A DNA stretch of 5,848 nucleotides from an uncultured Lachnospiraceae bacterium (GTDB taxonomy: Bacteria > Bacillota > Clostridia > Lachnospirales > Lachnospiraceae): NCBI GenBank assembly GCA_902767235.1, contig CACXGR010000149.1, positions 1 through 5,848 on the forward strand. Reading direction: 5' to 3'. Below, one piece after another: positions 1 to 5,782 of the stretch. The notes beneath the pieces were generated by a model. The model made no database searches. It was given only the letters and a program-made list of their open reading frames with translations, and was not told where the DNA came from. Numbering within the stretch: the first letter of the stretch is position 1; the number at the start of each line of letters is the position of its first letter. The translations under genes were made by a program, and so were the position numbers.

Positions 1-455
1 ACGCCTCTGCTGCCCTGGGTATCCAGGGGCTTGATGATCACATTGCCGCCGATCTCAGCATAATACGCCTCTGCTTCTTCGAGGGAAGCAACGGTTCGGT
101 TGGGGAGCAGTTTGATCCCGAGTTCCGCCATGCGCGCACGCATCCGGCTCTTGTCGGTGAAGAGACATCCGGTCTCATAGCCGATCCCGGGAAGGCCCAA
201 CTGCTCAGCCGTGTATGCGACGGAGCGCACAGCGATGTCCGTCTGGTCGGTGATAACGCCGCAGACGGCGTTCTGTCTTGCATATTCGAGAATGCGCTCT
301 CTGTCTCTCACGTCAGTGAGAAAGGCATCCTTGATGTAGGGTTTAAACATGTCGGAGACGACGGGGGCGGCCAGCAGGACGTTGTAAGAGAGGGAAGCCC
401 TCTGCACGAGCGGAAGCTGAAAGTCCCCGGCTCCGATGATCAATATATTCTCCAT
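1..455 (-). CDS. ATP-grasp ligase, N-terminal part (cut by window edge)
   Basis: The reading frame opens at ATG 455-453 and stays open to the window edge, giving 151 residues plus two bases. The N-terminus (ILIIGAGDFQLPLVQRA, residues 4-20) resembles the Rossmann-like pre-ATP-grasp domain of the carbamoyl-phosphate synthase/biotin carboxylase group. A TDKSRMRARMAELGI stretch (100-114) matches the helix that usually opens the ATP-grasp fold. IIKPLDTQGSRG (140-151) matches the ATP-binding strand and glycine-rich loop, with K142 as the likely nucleotide-binding lysine. The family joins a carboxylate to an amine or thiol through an acyl phosphate. The catalytic acidic residues and substrate pocket lie beyond the edge, so the substrate is unknown. 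The start is supported by AAGGGAG 8 nt upstream, inside the end of the glycosyltransferase gene, whose stop lies only 2 nt away; translational coupling is likely. From context it may acylate an amino sugar (inference). Confidence 0.85.
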   Translation of the reverse strand, partial: MENILIIGAGDFQLPLVQRASLSYNVLLAAPVVSDMFKPYIKDAFLTDVRDRERILEYARQNAVCGVITDQTDIAVRSVAYTAEQLGLPGIGYETGCLFTDKSRMRARMAELGIKLLPNRTVASLEEAEAYYAEIGGNVIIKPLDTQGSRG

Positions 456-457
456 AG

Positions 458-1495
458 TTATATCTCCCTTCCGGAAGAGGCCTGCGGGGTACATTCTGCC
501 GGGACACTGCCGCCATCAGCAGCGCCTGCGTCCGGATCATTGCCGTAGATCTCGCGGATGACAAACTGAGGCGAGTTGTTCAGTGATATATAGATGCGTC
601 CGACATACTCGCCGATGAGACCGAGCATGAACATGATCATGCCGCCGATAAAGCAGAGCATGGACATGAGCGAGCTGTATCCGATGGCCACATTGGGATT
701 CAGAAGTTTGTGAATGACCGTATATGCGACCAGAAACATGCCGAAAATAGCGAACAGAATACCGCAGGTAGTGGCAAAGCGGAGCGGTTTGACAGAAAAG
801 GCGGTGAAACTGTTCATCCACAGGGCGAAGGACTTTCGGAAACTGTAATGCCCGACGCCGATGGTACGCTCCCGCTCCTCCATCTCCACATTGACCACAT
901 TTTTGGTCGAGCGGAGCATGAGCCCGGAGAGATAGGGATAGGGATTCTTGTACTTGATCACCTCATCCTTTACGAAGCGCTTCATAACGGAGAAGTTAGA
1001 AAACTTCAGTTCTTTGTCCTTGCCCAAAAGCCAGGTCGCGACGGCGTCGTTGACCTTGGAGCCGAAATTCTTGAAGCCGGACTGGGTCTTGTGGGGGTAC
1101 TTGGCGATGGCCACATCGGCGTTCCCGTTCAGAAGGGGATCGAGCAGATCCCAGAGACGGTCGGTCGGACACTGCTGGTCATCGTCGATAAAAACGACGT
1201 AATCGCCGTCTGCATAGTGACAGCCGCAGATCAGGGCGTTGTGCCGGCCCCCGTTCTTGGCCAGATCGATGGCGATCACGTTGGGATCGCTCTCCGCCTT
1301 CGCCCGGATCACGGCCAGAAGATTGTCCGGAGAGCAGTCGTTGACAGCAATGATCTGGTAAGTAAAATCAGGCCGCTGTGCGACGACCTGACGAATTTCA
1401 TCTATGACGAGCCCTACGGAGCCCTCACTGTGATAGCACGGGATGATGAAGCTGATCAGCTTTTTCCCGCTCTTGTGTATTGCATCAATATTCAC
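458..1495 (-). CDS. GT2 polyprenyl-phosphate glycosyltransferase (GtrB/ArnC/CsbB-like)
   Basis: This 345-residue protein belongs to the GT-A family that moves a sugar from a nucleotide donor onto undecaprenyl (or dolichyl) phosphate at the cytoplasmic membrane face. Visible landmarks: ISFIIPCYHSEG at 14-25, the nucleotide-binding VNDCSPDN at 51-58 (D53), KNGGRHNALICG at 80-91, and the metal-binding D104-D105-D106 followed by QQ. ERTIGVGHYSFRKS at 208-221 matches the conserved ERxxGxSkYs region near the lipid acceptor. Two membrane helices lie at about 240-261 and 274-296, then GEYVGRIYISLNNSPQF (295-311), the usual signature after the second helix. About 345 residues is normal for GtrB/ArnC relatives. 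The start is GTG at 1495-1493, with AGGAG 6 nt upstream. The gene lies 58 bp after the aminotransferase and 2 bp before the ATP-grasp gene. The sugar carried cannot be read from sequence; the neighbouring aminotransferase makes an amino sugar plausible. Confidence 0.9.
   Translation of the reverse strand: MNIDAIHKSGKKLISFIIPCYHSEGSVGLVIDEIRQVVAQRPDFTYQIIAVNDCSPDNLLAVIRAKAESDPNVIAIDLAKNGGRHNALICGCHYADGDYVVFIDDDQQCPTDRLWDLLDPLLNGNADVAIAKYPHKTQSGFKNFGSKVNDAVATWLLGKDKELKFSNFSVMKRFVKDEVIKYKNPYPYLSGLMLRSTKNVVNVEMEERERTIGVGHYSFRKSFALWMNSFTAFSVKPLRFATTCGILFAIFGMFLVAYTVIHKLLNPNVAIGYSSLMSMLCFIGGMIMFMLGLIGEYVGRIYISLNNSPQFVIREIYGNDPDAGAADGGSVPAECTPQASSGREI
464..470 (-). promoter_or_regulatory. Ribosome binding site of the ATP-grasp gene, inside the upstream gene
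   Basis: Read on the minus strand this is AAGGGAG, 8 nt before ATG 455-453. It lies within the last codons of the glycosyltransferase gene, so ribosomes finishing that gene would pass over it. This supports the start choice and suggests translational coupling. Confidence 0.7.
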
Positions 1496-1501
1496 GAAAT
1501 A

Positions 1502-1506
1502 CTCCT
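1502..1506 (-). promoter_or_regulatory. Ribosome binding site for the GTG start of the glycosyltransferase
   Basis: AGGAG on the minus strand, 6 nt from the GTG at 1495-1493. There is no ATG in frame between this site and the conserved ISFIIPCY segment, so the GTG start is well supported. The rest of the 58-bp gap to the aminotransferase shows only a weak 6-bp stem and no U-run. Confidence 0.75.
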
Positions 1507-1553
1507 ATCTCTTATCTTTTTCTGCCTTTTAACCGGTGCAGATCCCGGCTTTG

Positions 1554-2693
1554 TCATCCCTCGCGCGCAAATGACAAAACGGCGTCGATCACCCGGTCTC
1601 TGTCCTCTTTCGTCATGCCGTAATAGAGGGGAAGCCTCGTGAGGCGGTCGCTTTCCCGGGTGGTATAGACATCCTCACCGCTAAAGCGCCCGAATCGACG
1701 GCCGGCGGGGGAGGAGTGCAGCGGCACATAGTGGAAAACGCTGTTCACACCGCAGCGTTTCAGGTAATCGATGAAAGCGGTTCGATCCCGAAGATCCCGT
1801 AGTTTAATATAGTACATGTGCGCATTGTGCACGCATGCCTCAGGGATCACCGGCAGTTCGAAACGGCCCTGTGCGGCAAGGGGTGCAAAGGCTTCGTTGT
1901 AGGCGTGCCAGGTGGCAAGGCGGTTTTCATTGATGCGGTCGGCTTCCAGAAGCTGTGCCCAGAGATAGGCCGCGTTCATGTCACTGGGAAGATAGCTGCT
2001 GCCGTATTCGACCCAGGTGTATTTGTCTACCTGGCCGCGGAAGAAACGGGCGCGGTCGGTGCCCTTTTCCCGAAGGATCTCTGCTGGCTCTATATCCTCT
2101 TTGTGACGCAGGACCAGCGCGCCGCCTTCTCCCATGGAGTAGTTCTTGGTCTCATGGAAGGAATAGCAGCCGAAATCGCCGATGGTTCCCAAAGCTCTTC
2201 CTTTATAAGAGGCCATGACGCCCTGCGCCGCATCTTCGATGACTTTGAGGCCGTGCTTTCTGGCGATCTCCATGATCGCGTCCATCTCACAGGAGACACC
2301 TGCGTAATGCACAGCCACGATGGCCTTCGTTCGGTCTGTGATGGCTGCCTCGATCTTGTTCTCATCTATGTTCATGGTGTCCGGCCGGATGTCTACGAAT
2401 ACAGGTGTGGCGCCGGTCAGTACGACGGAGGTTGCCGTGCTGGAAAATGTGAAACTGGGCAGGATCACCTCATCGCCCTTTTCAAGTCCGCAGAGAAGCG
2501 CAGCCATCTCGAGGGCCGTGGTCCCGCTGGTGGTCAGAAGCACGCAGGGCGCGCCGAATCGCTCTTCCATCCAGTGATCGCATTTCTTGGTAAACGGTCC
2601 GTCGCCGCAGATCTTGTGCGACTCGACAGCCTGTCTCACATATTCGAGTTCCGTTCCTACGTACGGAGGGATATTAAAAGGTATTTTGTTCAT
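1554..2693 (-). CDS. wecE: dTDP-4-amino-4,6-dideoxygalactose transaminase (WecE/RffA-like)
   Basis: This PLP enzyme of the DegT/DnrJ/EryC1 group (aspartate aminotransferase fold) should aminate dTDP-4-keto-6-deoxyglucose with glutamate to give dTDP-4-amino-4,6-dideoxygalactose (dTDP-Fuc4N) in the cytosol. The 379 residues are collinear with enterobacterial WecE (about 376 as recalled), including KIPFNIPPYVGTELEY at the start, KICGDGPFT (27-35), VRPD/IRPDTMNIDE-type segment (102-111), VHYAGVSCEMD (128-138), EDAAQGVM (153-160) and FRGQVDKYTW in the second half. K183 in SFHETKN is the expected Schiff-base lysine, D154 should contact the pyridine nitrogen, and TTSGTTALEMA (54-64) should hold the phosphate. 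The start is ATG 2693-2691, preceded by AGAGGGG; a TTG seven codons upstream overlaps that site and adds residues that WecE lacks. It leads the minus-strand unit. No dTDP-glucose genes are in view. A 3-keto or other 4-keto substrate cannot be excluded, but the long collinearity makes WecE activity the best reading. Confidence 0.9.
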   Translation of the reverse strand: MNKIPFNIPPYVGTELEYVRQAVESHKICGDGPFTKKCDHWMEERFGAPCVLLTTSGTTALEMAALLCGLEKGDEVILPSFTFSSTATSVVLTGATPVFVDIRPDTMNIDENKIEAAITDRTKAIVAVHYAGVSCEMDAIMEIARKHGLKVIEDAAQGVMASYKGRALGTIGDFGCYSFHETKNYSMGEGGALVLRHKEDIEPAEILREKGTDRARFFRGQVDKYTWVEYGSSYLPSDMNAAYLWAQLLEADRINENRLATWHAYNEAFAPLAAQGRFELPVIPEACVHNAHMYYIKLRDLRDRTAFIDYLKRCGVNSVFHYVPLHSSPAGRRFGRFSGEDVYTTRESDRLTRLPLYYGMTKEDRDRVIDAVLSFAREG

Positions 2694-2701
2694 AGGATAG
2701 A

Positions 2702-2708
2702 CCCCTCT
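2702..2708 (-). promoter_or_regulatory. Ribosome binding site of the WecE-like gene
   Basis: AGAGGGG on the minus strand, 8 nt before ATG 2693-2691. It decides against the longer TTG start at 2714-2712, because that codon would begin just ahead of this site and have the site inside its coding sequence. Confidence 0.7.
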
Positions 2709-2719
2709 TTCCAAATCGC

Positions 2720-2739
2720 TGTACTGAAAAGGTAGTACA
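2720..2739. repeat. 6-bp inverted repeat in the aminotransferase leader
   Basis: TGTACT (2720-2725) and AGTACA (2734-2739) are perfect inverted copies around an 8-nt centre. The repeat lies just downstream of the minus-strand -10 candidate, at roughly +2 to +20 of a leftward transcript. It could be an operator half-site pair or a short leader hairpin. A 6-bp repeat in AT-rich DNA may also be chance. Confidence 0.35.
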
Positions 2740-2747
2740 CCATTGTC

Positions 2748-2753
2748 ATTATA
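2748..2753 (-). promoter_or_regulatory. Candidate -10 box for the leftward unit
   Basis: The minus strand reads TATAAT, a perfect sigma-70/sigma-A -10 hexamer, about 55 bp upstream of the WecE-like start. No good -35 lies at 16-19 bp (those positions read TAGGAA-like sequence), so the promoter may depend on an activator or on the AT-rich upstream DNA. Start of transcription would be near 2741, giving a leader of about 48 nt. Confidence 0.45.
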
Positions 2754-2842
2754 CTATCATAAATCAGATTTTCCTATATTTTTCTGCGCATAACATATAG
2801 GGAACTTAAGATTCTTTGAAAAAGCGGGCAGATATTGATGAC

Positions 2843-2871
2843 TTGCTTTCCTTAGTTGCATACGGTAGAAT
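2843..2871 (+). promoter_or_regulatory. Candidate rightward promoter, upstream copy
   Basis: TTGCTT (2843-2848) and TAGAAT (2866-2871) are separated by 17 bp. The -10 matches consensus at 5 of 6 positions and the -35 at 3 of 6. It would start transcription near 2878, about 100 nt before the Wzz-like gene. It overlaps the second candidate, so only one may be used. Confidence 0.4.
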
Positions 2872-2885
2872 TACGATGATATAGT
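2856..2885 (+). promoter_or_regulatory. Candidate rightward promoter with extended -10
   Basis: TTGCAT (2856-2861) and TATAGT (2880-2885) are separated by 18 bp, and TGA directly precedes the -10, giving the extended TGn motif. The -10 matches consensus at 5 of 6 positions. The transcript would begin near 2892, leaving a leader of about 85 nt before the Wzz-like start. I favour this one over the overlapping upstream candidate. Confidence 0.45.
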
Positions 2886-2964
2886 ATCTCCGCAGGTCAA
2901 TTACGTCCGGCGGCAGAAAAACAGTGATATTCAGCGGTATTTGCTTGGTATATATGACGGAGAA

Positions 2965-2970
2965 AAGGAG
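2965..2970 (+). promoter_or_regulatory. Ribosome binding site of the Wzz-like gene
   Basis: AAGGAG lies 6 nt before ATG 2977-2979. It fixes the start there; the in-frame TTG at 2941 would place this site inside the coding sequence and has no comparable site of its own. Confidence 0.8.
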
Positions 2971-2976
2971 CAGATC

Positions 2977-4476
2977 ATGCAAAACAGAGAAAGAGTGATC
3001 GATTTAAGGGCACTGCTAAGGTGCGTCTTGGAAAAATGGAGACTGATCCTCCTGGCGGGACTGGTCATCTGCGCCGTACTGGCCGGCAAAGAAGGGTATG
3101 CGCAGTATAAACTCTATCAGGAGGGACAGCAGGCGAGCACGGAACAGGCGCCTGTTGTGAACGAAGCCGGGACCAAGGCGGCGGAGCTCAAGCGGATCAA
3201 TGATGTAATAGAGAATAAGAACACATATTTTGTCAATTCTATTCTGGGGAAGATCGATCCGGCCAAAGAAGGAAGAGCGACAGCGGATCTTGTCGTGATG
3301 ACCGGGGCGGACATGACTGCGGAAGCGGCCGTACAGACGCCGGAAGCACCGGCAGAAGGGACTGAAGCGGCGCAGGAGACACAGACAGAAACAGCTGCAG
3401 GCCAGGAGACCGCTGCGGAAGCGGCACAGGAGACGCAGGCGGCGCAGCCGGCTGAAAATGAGACGGACCGCCGTATGAGAACGACCAGTCTCGTCAATTA
3501 TTACATCTCCTGCGTGAACTACCGCATTGATTATACGGCCGTGGCCAAGGAGCTGGGCGTGGACGCCGTGCTCATACCGGAGCTGGTCTCCGTCACAGAC
3601 AGCATCAAAGATGACAATATGGCCAGTATCACGGTCATTTATCCCACAGAGGACGGGGCAGAGAAGATCCGGGATGCGATCCTGGTGCAGGTGAGCGGTC
3701 TGACGGTACAGGCGCAGGAACAGTACGGCCGGCATACGCTGCAGATCGTCAACGAAGCATCGGCAGTGGTACAGGACTCCTCCCTCTACAAGTGGGCCTA
3801 TACGCGCACGTCAGAGATCACGTCGCTGATCAACAACCGGAAGACCCTGGAGAAAAATCTGTCGTCCGGTGTGACGGCGCCCAGTGTGGCCAAAATCAGC
3901 AAAAGGGACGCCGCAATGGCGGCGGCCAGACAGGGCGTTATAGGACTGGCGGCGGGGATCATCGGCGCGATGATCGTCATCGCGTTCTACCTGATCGCAG
4001 CCGGTAAAGTGCTCTCCGGACGGGAACTGAACCGCCACTACGGTCTTCGCAGGATCGCCTGTGTCCCGGGAAGAAAATACGGCACACTCAAGGGGCTGGA
4101 TAAACTGGCGGCTTCGGTGGACGCCGGATACTACAATCACCCCAAACGGAGCGTATGTCTGCAGGTGGCGGACGCCGGCATCCGGTCGCTGATGCGGCGG
4201 GATGCACAGATCGCGCTTGTGAGCGATCTTCCGACCGAATATGTCGAAAAGCTGGCGGCGGAAATGAATAAACTCGGTCAGGGCAGCGGCGCGATCCGCT
4301 ACTTTGCGGTGCCTTGCGTCCAGCAGACACCGGACAGTATAGAGGCGCTGGATAACTGCGACGCGGCGGTACTGGTGGCCAAGGCGGAATCGTCCACTTA
4401 TAAGGGAACCGGCGATGTCTTGGATGCGGCGGGTCTCCTCGGAAGAGAAGTGATCGGCTCGATCGTTCTGATGTGA
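2977..4476 (+). CDS. Wzz/CpsC-like chain-length protein with degenerate BY-kinase tail
   Basis: This 499-residue protein has the layout of a polysaccharide co-polymerase, which sets polymer length together with a Wzy polymerase. A short cytosolic start containing DLRALLRCVLEKWRLILL leads into membrane helix 1 (about 23-38). A long extracytoplasmic part follows to about 318, then helix 2 (about 321-343) and a cytosolic tail. Residues 111-163 form an Ala/Glu/Gln/Thr-rich, probably disordered insertion. The tail follows the order of Wzz-kinase fusions: LSGRELNRHYGLRRIACVP (346-364), a helix before IALVSDLPT (412-420), and DNCDAAVLVAKAE then LGREVIGSIVLM at the end (459-499). The Walker A GxGKS/T expected near 416-422 is absent, as are clear Walker B and a tyrosine cluster, so it should not be an active tyrosine kinase. 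It heads the rightward unit, 25 bp before the Wzy-like gene. Wzz-like assignment is firm in topology; the kinase-like tail is my reading of short similarities. Confidence 0.8.
   Translation: MQNRERVIDLRALLRCVLEKWRLILLAGLVICAVLAGKEGYAQYKLYQEGQQASTEQAPVVNEAGTKAAELKRINDVIENKNTYFVNSILGKIDPAKEGRATADLVVMTGADMTAEAAVQTPEAPAEGTEAAQETQTETAAGQETAAEAAQETQAAQPAENETDRRMRTTSLVNYYISCVNYRIDYTAVAKELGVDAVLIPELVSVTDSIKDDNMASITVIYPTEDGAEKIRDAILVQVSGLTVQAQEQYGRHTLQIVNEASAVVQDSSLYKWAYTRTSEITSLINNRKTLEKNLSSGVTAPSVAKISKRDAAMAAARQGVIGLAAGIIGAMIVIAFYLIAAGKVLSGRELNRHYGLRRIACVPGRKYGTLKGLDKLAASVDAGYYNHPKRSVCLQVADAGIRSLMRRDAQIALVSDLPTEYVEKLAAEMNKLGQGSGAIRYFAVPCVQQTPDSIEALDNCDAAVLVAKAESSTYKGTGDVLDAAGLLGREVIGSIVLM
3307..3465 (+). 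repeat. Ala/Glu/Gln/Thr-rich low-complexity segment with imperfect repeat
   Basis: This stretch encodes residues 111-163 of the Wzz-like protein, composed almost wholly of A, E, Q, T, P and G. The 21-nt unit at 3364-3384 recurs at 3418-3438 with two mismatches, both encoding EAAQETQ, at a spacing of 54 nt (18 residues). Reading frame is kept throughout. It probably arose by in-frame slippage or duplication, and should form an extended linker outside the membrane. Confidence 0.7.
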
Positions 4477-4501
4477 CTGCGGCTGCAGACAGGAGAATGA
4501 A

Positions 4502-5782
4502 ATGGGGACGGAAAACCGGAGCGGTGCGGGACTGGGTGCTTCAGGCGTGCTGAGCCTGGTCACGACAGTCTTTCTATTCCAGACACTGCTCGAGAACTAT
4601 ATTTATCAAACGTCTTATCTGGACGAAGCGATCGCCGCGCTGTTTTTCGGATACTTTTTGCTGGACCTTGTGGCCAGCCTGCGGATCCGCACCGAGGACC
4701 TGATGATCTCATGTCTGGTGGTCATGACAGCGGCGGCCGGACTCTATGCCAACCACAGATTCGGGATCCAGGAGTCATTATCCGCCATCGCGCTGGATAT
4801 CGTCAGTCACTTCAAGTTTGCGGCGATGTACCTGGGTGTCAGCGCTTTCTGCAGGGTGAACCGGGTGGATTATCGCAGCGCGCTCAGGCTGCCGGTACTT
4901 CTTGCCAAGATCTATTTGGCGGTCCTTTTTATTTTCGGTGTTCTGAATCTCTTTACGGACCTGGGGATGTACGCGGAATACCGATACGGATTAAGGACAT
5001 ATTCCTTTATCTTCGGCACACCGGGGATCGTGACCAACACGACGCTCTTTATCATTATGCTTCTCCTGACGGAGTCGGCGCTTCATCCCGGAAAGCGGAA
5101 TATCCTCTTTTTATCCATGAGTGAAGCGGTCTTGATCATGGTCATAAAGTCGAGATCACTGATCCTGGCGGCGATCATTCTGCTCCTGTATATATCGCTG
5201 ATCATCGAGAATAAGCATTCGATGTTTCTTCGGTCGCTGGTCATTGCGGCGGCTGCGGTGCTGATCGGATATCCGCAGTACCAGAAATATTTTGTAAACG
5301 GCGTCAAAGTCAATCAGGGGACGTCGCCCCGCCTTCTCTTTCTGAGCGGAGGCATACAGCTCTTTAAGGAGTACTTCCCTTTCGGGACCGGGTTCGGGAC
5401 CTTCGGGTCCAGCACCGCGGCGTCGCACTACTCAAGCCTGTATTATGTCCTTGGGTTTCATAAGATCGCGGGAATGACGCCGAATAATCCGAAATACCTC
5501 AATGATACGTTCTGGCCTATGATCTTCGGGCAGCTGGGACTTGTCGGGACGATCCCTTATGTATGCCTGTTCTTCGGGATCCTTTTGGGGGCCTGCAGGA
5601 GAGCGAAGGAAAGCGGGAATGTATATGTGCGCTTTGCGGCTTATCTTTTCGCCGCCAATGCGGCAGTCTCGTCCATTCAGTCCAATTATCCGGGCAACAA
5701 TTCCATGGCTATGATGACCTTTGCCGCGGCGATGATTCCCTTCGCTTTTATAAAAACAGAGGAGGGCAGCGATGGTACTTGA
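4502..5782 (+). CDS. Wzy-type O-antigen/exopolysaccharide polymerase or ligase-like membrane protein
   Basis: This 426-residue protein is strongly hydrophobic, with about ten membrane segments (for example near 14-30, 43-60, 67-82, 130-151, 176-192, 200-215, 219-235, 243-258, 345-364 and 375-390). A large hydrophilic loop lies at about 259-337. The loop holds RLLFLSGGIQLFKEYF then FPFGTGFGTFGS (292-303) and ends with NDTFWPMIFGQLGLVG (334-349). This is the pattern of the O-antigen ligase/polymerase superfamily: an arginine-led helix, a GxGxGTFG turn, and an N-D/H-N motif before a GxxG helix. Such proteins join lipid-linked repeat units outside the membrane, or pass finished chains to an acceptor. 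AGGAG at 4491-4495 lies 6 nt before the ATG. The Wzz-like gene just upstream favours a polymerase over a ligase. Sequences diverge widely in this family, so the exact linkage cannot be inferred. Confidence 0.85.
   Translation: MGTENRSGAGLGASGVLSLVTTVFLFQTLLENYIYQTSYLDEAIAALFFGYFLLDLVASLRIRTEDLMISCLVVMTAAAGLYANHRFGIQESLSAIALDIVSHFKFAAMYLGVSAFCRVNRVDYRSALRLPVLLAKIYLAVLFIFGVLNLFTDLGMYAEYRYGLRTYSFIFGTPGIVTNTTLFIIMLLLTESALHPGKRNILFLSMSEAVLIMVIKSRSLILAAIILLLYISLIIENKHSMFLRSLVIAAAAVLIGYPQYQKYFVNGVKVNQGTSPRLLFLSGGIQLFKEYFPFGTGFGTFGSSTAASHYSSLYYVLGFHKIAGMTPNNPKYLNDTFWPMIFGQLGLVGTIPYVCLFFGILLGACRRAKESGNVYVRFAAYLFAANAAVSSIQSNYPGNNSMAMMTFAAAMIPFAFIKTEEGSDGT

Larger units (their letters stand above)
2694..2976. 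other. Divergent AT-rich intergenic regulatory region
   Basis: These 283 bp separate the two divergent units and hold no credible gene. The DNA from about 2740 to 2890 is clearly more AT-rich than the flanking genes. It carries a leftward -10 candidate, two overlapping rightward promoter candidates, the TGTACT/AGTACA inverted repeat, and two copies of AATTACG 30 bp apart (2869-2875 and 2899-2905). Both units could be controlled together from here (inference). Confidence 0.7.

Noticed and set aside
1496..1553. Possible hairpin terminator between the WecE-like and glycosyltransferase genes
   Set aside because: Only a 6-bp stem including a G-U pair is visible and no U-run follows on the minus strand, so it should not end transcription.
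710..1642. Long plus-strand open frame opposite the glycosyltransferase gene
   Set aside because: It is antisense to a gene with clear family motifs, has no family motifs of its own, and lacks a ribosome binding site. It is a by-product of codon bias.
2694..2714. Longer start (TTG 2714-2712) for the WecE-like gene
   Set aside because: It would put the best ribosome binding site inside the gene and add seven residues absent from recalled WecE sequences.
1818..2735. Long plus-strand open frame opposite the WecE-like gene
   Set aside because: The translation shows no recognisable domain and the opposite strand is collinear with a known enzyme over its whole length.
2869..2905. Direct repeat AATTACG spaced by 30 bp
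   Set aside because: Seven bases repeated once in AT-rich DNA is weak evidence; it is noted only within the regulatory region entry.
2941..2976. Longer start (TTG 2941) for the Wzz-like gene
   Set aside because: AAGGAG sits 6 nt before the ATG at 2977, and the extra residues would be coded by the ribosome binding site region.
4497..4553. Tiny open frame starting at ATG 4497 just ahead of the Wzy-like start
   Set aside because: It spans only 18 codons, overlaps the real start in another frame, and is too close to the AGGAG to be a better start.
3016..4563. Several minus-strand open frames opposite the Wzz-like gene
   Set aside because: They are rich in Arg, Cys and His, typical of antisense translation, and are not positioned as part of the minus-strand unit.
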